Below, piece by piece: positions 1-5,792 of a stretch of DNA of 5,792 nucleotides. Origin of the DNA: Clostridia bacterium (GTDB lineage Bacteria; Bacillota; Clostridia; Oscillospirales; Acutalibacteraceae); the NCBI GenBank assembly GCA_017424125.1, contig JAFPBM010000026.1, positions 1-5,792 on the forward strand. The letters are read 5' to 3'. The position numbers and the translations under genes were made by a program. The notes under the pieces are model-generated. The model was not told the DNA's origin. It was given only the letters and a program-made list of their open reading frames with translations, and searched no databases. The number at the start of each line of letters is the position of its first letter. Position 1 is the stretch's first letter.

Positions 1-2107
1 CAAAACCACCATTATGAGTTTTATCCGTCTTATGTTTTACGGAAGCGGCACGAGCAAAACAGACCTTTTTTCCAATCTGCGCCGCAGATATACCCCGTTT
101 TCACAGGAAAAGATGGGCGGTAGCATTGATTTTACACACAATGGCAATAGTTACACCCTTTCCAAACAGTTTGGAAAGACGCAAAAAAGTGACAAGGTGG
201 TGCTGATTGACAACGCTCTCGGAACACCGATTAATCTGCCCGCAGGCGCGGAAATCGGCGAAACCTTCTTTTCTCTTTCGGCGGGTGCTTTCGAAAAAAG
301 CATTTATTTAGGAAGCCTTCCACCCTATGCAGAGGACGGCACAGCCGACCTTGAAAAGCGCCTGACCGCCGCAGTTTACACAGGTGACAAAGGCGACGGA
401 TACGAGCAGATTGCAAAGCGTATCACCGCGGCGCAAACCGAACTTCGCACACCGCGCAAGGTTGGAAAAACCGACAAACTGCGTGACGAGATAACGGCAC
501 TCAACAGTGAACTTGCTACTGTTAAAACCCTTGAAAACGAGCGTAAAGAGAGAGAAAAACAGGTATCACTTTGGACACGTGAACTCGAAACGCTTAAAAA
601 GGAGCAAACAAATTTAAACGAACTGCTCAAAAAGAGCCGTATAGCCGAACGAGGTGCCGCCATAAAGGCAGAACTCGTCACAAGATATGAGCGCGCAAAA
701 CTTGAAGAAGAGTTAAAGGATTTTCCCAAAACTAATCTGGATACCGCGCGCACGCTTTTAAAAACCTATACGGAACTTACGGCAAAGGCATCTACCCTTT
801 CTAAATCCGACAGTCCCGCAGTAACTGATGCCGTCGTTCAGAAAGAAGAATTTGAAAGTGCAAACGAAAGCCTTGCGAAGATAGTAGAAGAAATTAAAGT
901 TGCAGAAGAAAAACTGCTTTCAGCCGAACGGCAAGGCGGTGGCAAGGAAACGCCCCTTATGTTTATTGTAGCGGCACTTTTCTTAATTTCTGCTATCGGC
1001 GGATTTTTTGCGTCACCCGTTTTTCTTGCGCTGCTTGCGCCTTCAATCGTGTTTTTAGCGCTTGGAATTAAGGGTGCTAAAAGAAAAAAAGAAAGCGGCG
1101 CAAAGGTTTTAGAAATCAAGAGCGAACTGCTTAATTTAAAACAATCAGAACTTAATTTGCGTGAACGTGCAAACCGCGCCGAAACGGCACTGCGTGTGCA
1201 GATTGAGCACCGCACTCTGATTGAAAGCGAAAACCAAAAGCAAAAAGAAACGCTTGAAAAAATTGAAGCGGACATCAAAGAAACCACGGCAAAAATTACG
1301 GCGCTTTTGGGAACGGAAATAGAGTTTGCCGAAGAAAAACTAACGAAATTACAGTCAAATCATAACCGCCTTGATTCGCTTTCGCTTTTATTATCACAAA
1401 GCGCGTTTGCAGACTTTGACACCGCCGTTTTAGAAGAAATGCTTGACAAAACGGAGGATGCTTATGGCCTTAAAGCCCCCGCAGAATATGAAAATATGAT
1501 TGCCAAAAACGCGTCACGCATAAACGAAACGGGAATTTGGCTTGAACGCGAAAAGGTTACCTTGCAGAGCATTTTCGGCGGCAAACGAGGCATTGCGGCG
1601 CTTGAGCGACTGATTGCCGAAAAGGAAGAATTGCTCGCTTCGCAAGATGCGCACTATGATGCTTTATCGGTAGCGGCAGACGCACTTTTTGCGGCATACA
1701 CCCGAATGCGCCAAAATTTTGCACCGGAACTCAACCGCATGACAAGCGAAATTTTCGAAAGCCTTACAGGCGGCGTTCACTCCTCTGCAACCGTAGCGAA
1801 AGACTTTTCGGTACGCGTTAGCGAAAAGGGCACCCCCCTGCCGTTTGAAAGCGAATATTTAAGTGCAGGCACGCGTGACCAACTTGATTTTGCGCTACGT
1901 TTATCAATTGCAAAACTGACAGCGGGCGATAATAATTTGCCGTTGCTTCTTGACGACGTTTTCTCACAGTATGACGACCGCCGCGCACAAAAAGCAATAG
2001 AATTTTTAAGTGATTATGCTAAGGAAAATCAAATACTTTTCTTTACCTGTCACGGCGATATACGCGAAACGGCAAAAGAAAACGGCGCAGAAATTAAAAC
2101 GCTATAA
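1..2107 (+). CDS. SbcC/Rad50/YhaN-like coiled-coil ATPase with central membrane hairpin (5' partial)
   Basis: An SMC-like ATPase of the SbcC/Rad50/YhaN type, a group that works with Mre11-like nucleases on DNA ends. The gene starts before the window: the first in-frame codons read K-T-T-I-M, the end of a Walker A motif (GKTT), and the leading C fits a GGC glycine codon. The Met at position 14 is therefore internal. Numbering from that Met (697 residues visible): N-terminal ATPase half to about 150; charged coiled coil about 151-305; two hydrophobic segments about 314-332 and 335-353, followed by a KRKK cluster; second coil about 360-580; C-terminal ATPase half with signature LSAGTRDQ (616-623), Walker B LPLLLDD (642-648), D-loop near D654 and switch histidine H680. 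The only cysteine is C679, so there is no CxxC zinc hook. Full length is probably near 730 residues, shorter than B. subtilis YhaN (about 960). The substrate and partner are not visible. Confidence 0.88.
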   Translation, partial: KTTIMSFIRLMFYGSGTSKTDLFSNLRRRYTPFSQEKMGGSIDFTHNGNSYTLSKQFGKTQKSDKVVLIDNALGTPINLPAGAEIGETFFSLSAGAFEKSIYLGSLPPYAEDGTADLEKRLTAAVYTGDKGDGYEQIAKRITAAQTELRTPRKVGKTDKLRDEITALNSELATVKTLENERKEREKQVSLWTRELETLKKEQTNLNELLKKSRIAERGAAIKAELVTRYERAKLEEELKDFPKTNLDTARTLLKTYTELTAKASTLSKSDSPAVTDAVVQKEEFESANESLAKIVEEIKVAEEKLLSAERQGGGKETPLMFIVAALFLISAIGGFFASPVFLALLAPSIVFLALGIKGAKRKKESGAKVLEIKSELLNLKQSELNLRERANRAETALRVQIEHRTLIESENQKQKETLEKIEADIKETTAKITALLGTEIEFAEEKLTKLQSNHNRLDSLSLLLSQSAFADFDTAVLEEMLDKTEDAYGLKAPAEYENMIAKNASRINETGIWLEREKVTLQSIFGGKRGIAALERLIAEKEELLASQDAHYDALSVAADALFAAYTRMRQNFAPELNRMTSEIFESLTGGVHSSATVAKDFSVRVSEKGTPLPFESEYLSAGTRDQLDFALRLSIAKLTAGDNNLPLLLDDVFSQYDDRRAQKAIEFLSDYAKENQILFFTCHGDIRETAKENGAEIKTL

Positions 2108-2108
2108 G

Positions 2109-2140
2109 AAAAACCCGACCGAGAGGTCGGGTTTTATTTT
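2109..2140. terminator. Bidirectional intrinsic terminator between convergent genes
   Basis: A GC-rich arm CCCGACC (2114-2120), a GAGA loop and its complement GGTCGGG (2125-2131) form a 7 bp core, extended by four A-T pairs on the outside. On the + strand the stem runs into TTTTATTTT; on the - strand it is followed by TTTTTCTT. It starts one base after the ATPase stop codon and ends within the glnN stop, so it can end both transcripts. The + strand loop GAGA is a GNRA tetraloop, which should stabilise that RNA hairpin. Confidence 0.88.
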
Positions 2141-4220
2141 ATATATCGAAGAGCAACTGTCCGTAAGAAGCATAGGGCCAATCGGTTGCCGACATATTCA
2201 TTTCTATCTCGTCAACGTCTGTTCGCAATTCTTTCATTGCTTTTAAGACGGTATCGTGATAGTAACGTGCGGTGGCAAGTGCATCGCCTGAGGATTTACG
2301 GGATTCAACCTGTTCGAGCACTATTATGCCGTCATACACGCGGTCCGAATGGTATGACAGTTTTTTAAGCAGATTTTCTTCCAACTTGTAACTTCCGCAG
2401 GACGCTTTTTTCTTTATGATGTTATCCGCAAGTTTTGTGGTATATGCGCTGACCGCAGGGATAACGTCCTTTTTAACCATATCGAGCATCGTAAGTGCCT
2501 CGATATTTATGGTCTTGACGTAGTTTTCAAGCATTATTTCGTAGCGCGAAACAAGTTCGGTTTCGGTGAAAACACCGTAACGAGAGAAGGTTTCGAGCGT
2601 GTTTTTGTTTATAAGCATTGGAAGTGCATCGACAGTTGAAACAAGGTTCAAAAGTCCGCGCTTTTTAGCCTCTTCCTTCCATTCGTCCGAATAGCCGTCG
2701 CCGTTGAAGACTATGCGTTTATGCTCTTTATAAATATCACCGATAACGGCATAAATTTCTTTTTCAAAATCCTCTGCTTTTTCAAGTCGGTCACAGATTT
2801 CATCAAGTGCTTCACTTACGATTGTGTTAAGCACAACGTTGGGGTCGGCTATAGATTCGCTTGAGCCAAGCATACGGAATTCAAACTTATTACCCGTAAA
2901 TGCAAAGGGGGACGTGCGGTTGCGGTCGGTCGAGTCCTTTTTGAAATGCGGCAAAACGTGTGCACCTATTTCAAGTTCGGGCATTTTTTCACCCAAATAC
3001 TCGGTACCCGATTCGATAGCCTCCAAAATGGCGGTGAGTTGGTCGCCAAGGAAAATTGAAACGATTGCGGGAGGTGCTTCGTGTGCGCCAAGGCGGTGGT
3101 CATTACCTGCGCTTGCAACCGTTGCGCGAAGCAAGCCCTGATGTTTGTCCACAGCCGAAAGCACAGCCGCAAGCATTATAAGGAACAGTTTGTTTTCGTG
3201 CGGTTTTTTACCGGGCTTAAAGAGGTTTACACCCGTATCGGTTGAAAGCGACCAGTTGTTGTGTTTGCCGCTGCCGTTTACACCCTTAAAGGGTTTTTCG
3301 TGAAGCAAACACACAAGTCCGTGACGGGTGGCTATTCGCTTCATCATTTCCATTACAAGTTGGTTCTGGTCACAAGCGACGTTGACCGTTTCGAAAATCG
3401 GCGCTAATTCGTGCTGTGCGGGTGCCGCCTCGTTATGTTCTGTCTTGGCAAGGACGCCGAGTTTCCAAAGTTCCCTGTCAAGTTCGCTCATAAATTCTTT
3501 TACACGCGGTTTGATGGCACCGAAATAATGGTCGTCCATCTCCTGTCCTTTGGGCGGACGTCCGCCCAAAAGGGTTCTGCCGCAATAGGTAAGGTCCTTG
3601 CGGGATTTATAGTATTTTCTGTCTATCAAAAAATACTCCTGCTCTGCGCCGACGGTGCACAAAACGCGCTTAACGTCATCCATTTTGAAAAGTTTCAAAA
3701 GACGGAGGGTTTTTTCGTTTATAACCTCCATCGAGCGCAAAAGGGGTGTTTTTTTATCAAGTGCCTCGCCGCCGTAGGAGCAAAACGCGGTGGGTATGCA
3801 GAGTGTATCATCCTTTACAAAAGCGTAGGACGTGGGATCCCAAGCGGTGTAACCGCGCGCTTCAAACGTTGCACGAAGTCCGCCGGACGGAAAACTTGAC
3901 GCGTCGGGTTCGCCCTTTATAAGTTCCTTACCCGAAAACTCCATTATTACGGTATCGTCACCGACGGGCGATATAAAACTATCGTGCTTTTCGGCGGTGA
4001 TGCCCGTCATCGGCTGAAACCAATGAGTAAAATGGGTGGCACCCTTTTCAATCGCCCACTCTTTCATACATTTTGCAACAACGTTTGCAATATCAATATC
4101 TAAAGCGCGGTCTTCGCGTATGCAATCCTTCATTGCGTTATAGGTTGCTTTGGGCAAGCGCGCTTTCATTTCTGCATCATTAAACACCATACTTCCGTAC
4201 AGTTCTTTAATTATAGACAT
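2139..4220 (-). CDS. glnN: Glutamine synthetase type III (GSIII)
   Basis: Makes glutamine from glutamate, ammonia and ATP in the cytoplasm, the entry step of ammonium assimilation. The 693-residue length fits the GSIII family (about 700), far longer than GSI or GSII, and known members form dodecamers. Visible motifs: the GSIII N-terminal region with TAEKHDSF (about 75-82); GAEQEYFLID (191-200), with metal-ligand candidates E193 and E195; HNEAAPAQHE (262-271), with E264 and E271; NGSGKHNNWS (315-324), with H320; GNDHRLGAHEAPPAI (372-386); DRNRTSPFAF (432-441) followed by FEFR (446-449), with E447 and R449; and the GSIII-typical NGDGYSDEW (506-514). The helical C-terminal part ends in a WPYASYGQLLF segment. 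The start is the ATG at 4218-4220, six bases after GGAGG. The reading frame is open to a TTG at 4250, but that codon lies in the -10 box. It has its own promoter and a terminator shared with the convergent ATPase gene. All key residues I looked for are present, so it should be active. Confidence 0.97.
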   Translation of the reverse strand: MSIIKELYGSMVFNDAEMKARLPKATYNAMKDCIREDRALDIDIANVVAKCMKEWAIEKGATHFTHWFQPMTGITAEKHDSFISPVGDDTVIMEFSGKELIKGEPDASSFPSGGLRATFEARGYTAWDPTSYAFVKDDTLCIPTAFCSYGGEALDKKTPLLRSMEVINEKTLRLLKLFKMDDVKRVLCTVGAEQEYFLIDRKYYKSRKDLTYCGRTLLGGRPPKGQEMDDHYFGAIKPRVKEFMSELDRELWKLGVLAKTEHNEAAPAQHELAPIFETVNVACDQNQLVMEMMKRIATRHGLVCLLHEKPFKGVNGSGKHNNWSLSTDTGVNLFKPGKKPHENKLFLIMLAAVLSAVDKHQGLLRATVASAGNDHRLGAHEAPPAIVSIFLGDQLTAILEAIESGTEYLGEKMPELEIGAHVLPHFKKDSTDRNRTSPFAFTGNKFEFRMLGSSESIADPNVVLNTIVSEALDEICDRLEKAEDFEKEIYAVIGDIYKEHKRIVFNGDGYSDEWKEEAKKRGLLNLVSTVDALPMLINKNTLETFSRYGVFTETELVSRYEIMLENYVKTINIEALTMLDMVKKDVIPAVSAYTTKLADNIIKKKASCGSYKLEENLLKKLSYHSDRVYDGIIVLEQVESRKSSGDALATARYYHDTVLKAMKELRTDVDEIEMNMSATDWPYASYGQLLFDI
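3549..3570. repeat. 22-base perfect palindrome inside glnN
   Basis: A self-complementary sequence centred between 3559 and 3560, with arms TTTGGGCGGAC and GTCCGCCCAAA, lies in the glnN codons for Gly-Gly-Arg-Pro-Pro-Lys (about residues 219-224). Gly (GGN) and Pro (CCN) codons either side of Arg favour such symmetry, so codon constraint may explain it. In RNA it could fold as a stem of about nine base pairs with a four-base loop. Confidence 0.7.
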
Positions 4221-4226
4221 ACAGTA

Positions 4227-4231
4227 CCTCC
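4227..4231 (-). promoter_or_regulatory. glnN ribosome binding site
   Basis: On the - strand GGAGG lies six bases before the ATG at 4220. This is an ideal Shine-Dalgarno match and decides the glnN start in favour of that ATG over the in-frame TTG at 4250. Confidence 0.93.
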
Positions 4232-4249
4232 GTTTTTTAATACCCCACA

Positions 4250-4278
4250 AGTATATTTAATATTTGCTCGAAAGTCAA
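4250..4278 (-). promoter_or_regulatory. glnN promoter (sigma-A/sigma-70 type)
   Basis: Read on the - strand, TTGACT (4273-4278) is a five-of-six match to the -35 consensus, and TATACT (4250-4255) is a five-of-six match to the -10 consensus. They are separated by exactly 17 bases, the optimal spacing. The expected transcription start is near 4241-4243, which leaves a leader of only about 20 bases before the glnN ATG. The spacer between the boxes is AT-rich on the -10 side. Confidence 0.87.
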
Positions 4279-4317
4279 TCGGTTAGCGTTTTTTCGGTGC
4301 TTTATTATTAAATAGCG

Positions 4318-4360
4318 CCTAAAACTTAAATAAATTAGGTTTGCACACCCTAAAACTTAA
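4318..4360 (-). repeat. Spaced direct repeat upstream of the glnN promoter (possible operator)
   Basis: On the - strand the 12-mer TTAAGTTTTAGG occurs twice, at 4349-4360 and 4318-4329, with a period of 31 bases (about three helical turns). The nearer copy ends about 40 bases upstream of the -35 box. A related 10-base copy, TAAGTTTTAG, lies at 4423-4432 across the stop codon of the upstream aminotransferase gene. Identity and spacing are seen directly. A role as a binding site for a regulator of glnN is inference; no known operator consensus was recognised. Confidence 0.6.
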
Positions 4361-4383
4361 TCTTATTGCGAATAAAAATTAAC

Positions 4384-4422
4384 AAAAACAGGAAATCCCC
4401 GACATACAAGGCATATCGGGGA
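4384..4422 (-). terminator. Intrinsic terminator of the aminotransferase gene
   Basis: Seven bases after the aminotransferase stop, the - strand transcript can form a stem with outer arms UCCCCGA and UCGGGGA (4416-4422 and 4396-4402). It continues through UAUGC paired with GUAUG, using two G-U wobbles, to a CUU loop, giving about 12 bp. A T-rich stretch with TTTTT at 4384-4388 follows, interrupted by CCTG. Because the inner pairs depend on wobbles that exist only in the - strand RNA, the full stem is specific to that direction. It separates the aminotransferase transcript from glnN. Confidence 0.82.
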
Positions 4423-4429
4423 CTAAAAC

Positions 4430-5713
4430 TTATGCTTCGGCTATTAACTTTTTAAGGCTTACGATTTTAACGCAGAGCGCAAAAAGTTCTGTCGCAACCG
4501 CCAAATCTTCAATAGGAGGATAGGACGGAGCAATACGGATGTTGCTGTCCCTCGGGTCTTTGCCGTAGGGGTATGTTGCCCCCGCATTTGTAAGTACAAC
4601 GCCCGCTTTTTTACAAAGGGCAACTATATCCTTCGCACAGCCGTCCAAGGATTCGAACGATACAAAGTAACCTCCAAGGGGTTTGCTCCACTCGCCAACA
4701 CCAGTGCCTTCGAGTTCACGTGTCAAAATCTCGTCTACTTTCTCGAATTTAGGACGGAGAATATCAGCATGCAGACGCATGTGTTCACGCATACCGTTAA
4801 TATCACCGAAATAGCGAACGTGACGAAGTTGGTTAACCTTATCGTGACCTATGGTCTGTATTGCCATCTGGTGTTTGATATCCTTAAGGTTGTTGTGAGA
4901 TGCGGCGATTGCCGAGATACCCGAACCGGGGAAACTGATTTTTGAGGTGGAAACAAACTTATAAACCATATCGGCATTGCCTGCTTTACGGCACTCATCA
5001 AGAAGTTCAAGCACGAAATCCTGTTTGTCGTCGTAAAGGTGGTGTATGCAGTAAGCATTGTCCCAGAAAACTCTGAAATCTTCCGCGGCGGGTTTAAGTC
5101 TTGCAAAACGACGTACCGTTTCGTTCGAATAGGAATAACCCTGCGGATTGGAATATTTGGGAACACACCAAATACCCTTGATTGCCGAATCATTGGCAAC
5201 GAGTGTTTCAACAAGGTCCATATCGGGACCGTCTTCGGTCATGGGCACGTTTATCATTTCAATACCGAAATGCTCGGTTATTGCAAAGTGGCGGTCGTAA
5301 CCGGGAACGGGGCACAAAAACTTAACGCTTGGAAGTTTGCACCACGGTGTGTGGCCCATAACGCCGTGTGTCATACAGCGTGAAATGGTATCGTACATAA
5401 CGTTAAGGCTTGAGTTGCCGTAGATTATGATATTATCGGCGGGGACTTCCATCATATCGCCGAGGAGTTTTTTCGCCTCGTCAAGTCCTTCAAGCACGCC
5501 GTAGTTACGACAGTCTGTTCCGTCTTCGCAACTCAAATCAGACGTGCTTGCAAGTACGTCCATCATTCCCATTGATAAATCGAGTTGTGCATTACTGGGC
5601 TTTCCGCGCGCCATATTGAGCGATAAATCACGCGCTTTAAACTCGTTATATTTTTCTGTCAGTTCTGAGAGAAGCGCCTTCTTCTCTTCAAGTGACATCT
5701 GACTGTAAACCAT
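4430..5713 (-). CDS. Aspartate aminotransferase, class Ic (PLP-dependent, AspT/Rv3722c-like)
   Basis: A fold-type I PLP enzyme of 427 residues, expected to interconvert aspartate and 2-oxoglutarate with oxaloacetate and glutamate in the cytoplasm. The N-terminal NMARGKPS (33-40) followed by LDLS is a hallmark of the class Ic group, which includes the Corynebacterium AspT and Mycobacterium Rv3722c enzymes and differs from the classical AspC families. Other landmarks: YGNSSLNVM (98-106) in the cofactor phosphate-binding region; YSNPQG (187-192), with N189; WDNAY (217-221), with D218 for the PLP ring nitrogen and Y221; STSK (255-258), with K258 as the likely Schiff-base lysine; and NIRIAPSYPP (391-400), with R393 as the likely carboxylate-binding arginine. 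The start ATG follows GAGG by seven bases; the in-frame Met6 has no comparable site. It has its own promoter and terminator, so it is probably monocistronic. The family call is firm. Substrate preference is inferred, and other amino donors are possible. Confidence 0.93.
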   Translation of the reverse strand: MVYSQMSLEEKKALLSELTEKYNEFKARDLSLNMARGKPSNAQLDLSMGMMDVLASTSDLSCEDGTDCRNYGVLEGLDEAKKLLGDMMEVPADNIIIYGNSSLNVMYDTISRCMTHGVMGHTPWCKLPSVKFLCPVPGYDRHFAITEHFGIEMINVPMTEDGPDMDLVETLVANDSAIKGIWCVPKYSNPQGYSYSNETVRRFARLKPAAEDFRVFWDNAYCIHHLYDDKQDFVLELLDECRKAGNADMVYKFVSTSKISFPGSGISAIAASHNNLKDIKHQMAIQTIGHDKVNQLRHVRYFGDINGMREHMRLHADILRPKFEKVDEILTRELEGTGVGEWSKPLGGYFVSFESLDGCAKDIVALCKKAGVVLTNAGATYPYGKDPRDSNIRIAPSYPPIEDLAVATELFALCVKIVSLKKLIAEA

Positions 5714-5720
5714 AAAACAA

Positions 5721-5724
5721 CCTC
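5721..5724 (-). promoter_or_regulatory. Aminotransferase ribosome binding site
   Basis: On the - strand GTGAGG, with the core GAGG at 5721-5724, lies seven bases before the ATG at 5713. It supports that start rather than the Met five codons further in. Confidence 0.82.
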
Positions 5725-5745
5725 ACTATAAAAATATTACAGATT

Positions 5746-5775
5746 ATTTTATCACACTTTATGCACAAATGTAAA
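5746..5775 (-). promoter_or_regulatory. Aminotransferase promoter (extended -10)
   Basis: On the - strand TAAAAT (5746-5751) is a -10 box preceded directly by TGA, giving the TGn extended -10 form. TTTACA (5770-5775) lies 18 bases further upstream as a -35 box. The predicted start near 5739 gives a leader of about 25 bases. The region is very AT-rich, so chance matches are easier here than at the glnN promoter, but position, spacing and the TGn element agree. Confidence 0.68.
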
Positions 5776-5792
5776 CAAATAGTTATAAAAAA

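Noticed and set aside
838..1287. 149-codon open frame on the - strand, and a similar one at 376-753
   Set aside because: Both are antisense to the ATPase coiled-coil coding region. Their serine- and phenylalanine-rich content is what the complement of Lys/Glu-rich coils produces.
2010..2246. 78-codon + strand frame running across the convergent gene ends
   Set aside because: It reads through the terminator hairpin and overlaps both real genes in other frames. No ribosome site or family resemblance was seen.
3411..3899. 162-codon open frame on the + strand
   Set aside because: It lies wholly antisense to conserved glnN motifs, has no ribosome site or recognisable domain, and its composition is that of a complementary-frame shadow.
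4221..4250. Upstream TTG start adding ten residues to glnN
   Set aside because: The TTG overlaps the -10 box and would not be transcribed from the predicted promoter. The GGAGG ribosome site is inside this extension and correctly spaced for the ATG at 4220.
4296..4319. Imperfect inverted repeat GGCGCT/AGCACC just upstream of the glnN promoter
   Set aside because: Six-base arms with a mismatch and an AT-rich loop are too weak to call an operator or terminator, and no T-tract follows at the right place.
4221..4429. Riboswitch, T-box or small RNA in the spacer
   Set aside because: Most of the spacer is upstream of the glnN promoter, the glnN leader is about 20 bases, and no conserved riboswitch or T-box sequence was recognised.
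5039..5383. 114-codon + strand frame, and the - strand frame at 4849-5214
   Set aside because: Both overlap the well-supported aminotransferase in another frame and cover its conserved catalytic region.
5460..5480. Short hairpin CGAGG/CCTCG around a run of T
   Set aside because: It has a five-base stem inside the aminotransferase coding sequence, with the T-run in the loop rather than after the stem, so it is not a terminator.

Overview
The window is an ordinary-looking chromosomal segment with three protein genes, two intrinsic terminators and two clear promoters. The genes are tightly packed with strong GGAGG-type ribosome binding sites, sigma-A-like promoters and AT-rich spacers. With a type III glutamine synthetase and a class Ic aspartate aminotransferase, this suggests a Clostridia-type Bacillota, probably an anaerobic gut or rumen lineage. 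The taxonomic call is an inference from family distribution and gene style, not from a marker gene. I saw no tRNA, rRNA, CRISPR array, insertion sequence or phage gene.

Layout: (1) Positions 1-2107, + strand: the 3' part of an SbcC/Rad50/YhaN-like ATPase, cut by the window edge in the middle of its Walker A motif. It has two coiled-coil arms, a hydrophobic two-helix segment between them, and a complete C-terminal ATPase half. (2) Positions 2109-2140: a short GC-rich hairpin that lies between two convergent stop codons and can terminate transcription from both sides. (3) Positions 2139-4220, - strand: type III glutamine synthetase (glnN). (4) Positions 4221-4429: a 209-base AT-rich spacer with the glnN ribosome binding site, a near-consensus promoter, a spaced direct repeat upstream of the promoter, and the terminator of the next gene. 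(5) Positions 4430-5713, - strand: a PLP-dependent class Ic aspartate aminotransferase. (6) Positions 5714-5792: its ribosome binding site and promoter.

The two - strand genes belong to the same part of metabolism. Glutamine synthetase uses glutamate and ammonia, and aspartate aminotransferase moves the glutamate amino group to oxaloacetate. Each has its own promoter and terminator, so they look like separate transcription units rather than an operon. The ATPase gene is convergent with them and probably unrelated in function; in relatives such genes sit next to an SbcD/YhaO-type nuclease, which would lie to the left of the window.

I found no convincing undescribed multi-gene system. The points most worth a second look are the membrane hairpin that takes the place of the zinc hook in the ATPase, the TAAGTTTTAG repeats upstream of glnN, and a 22-base perfect palindrome inside glnN.
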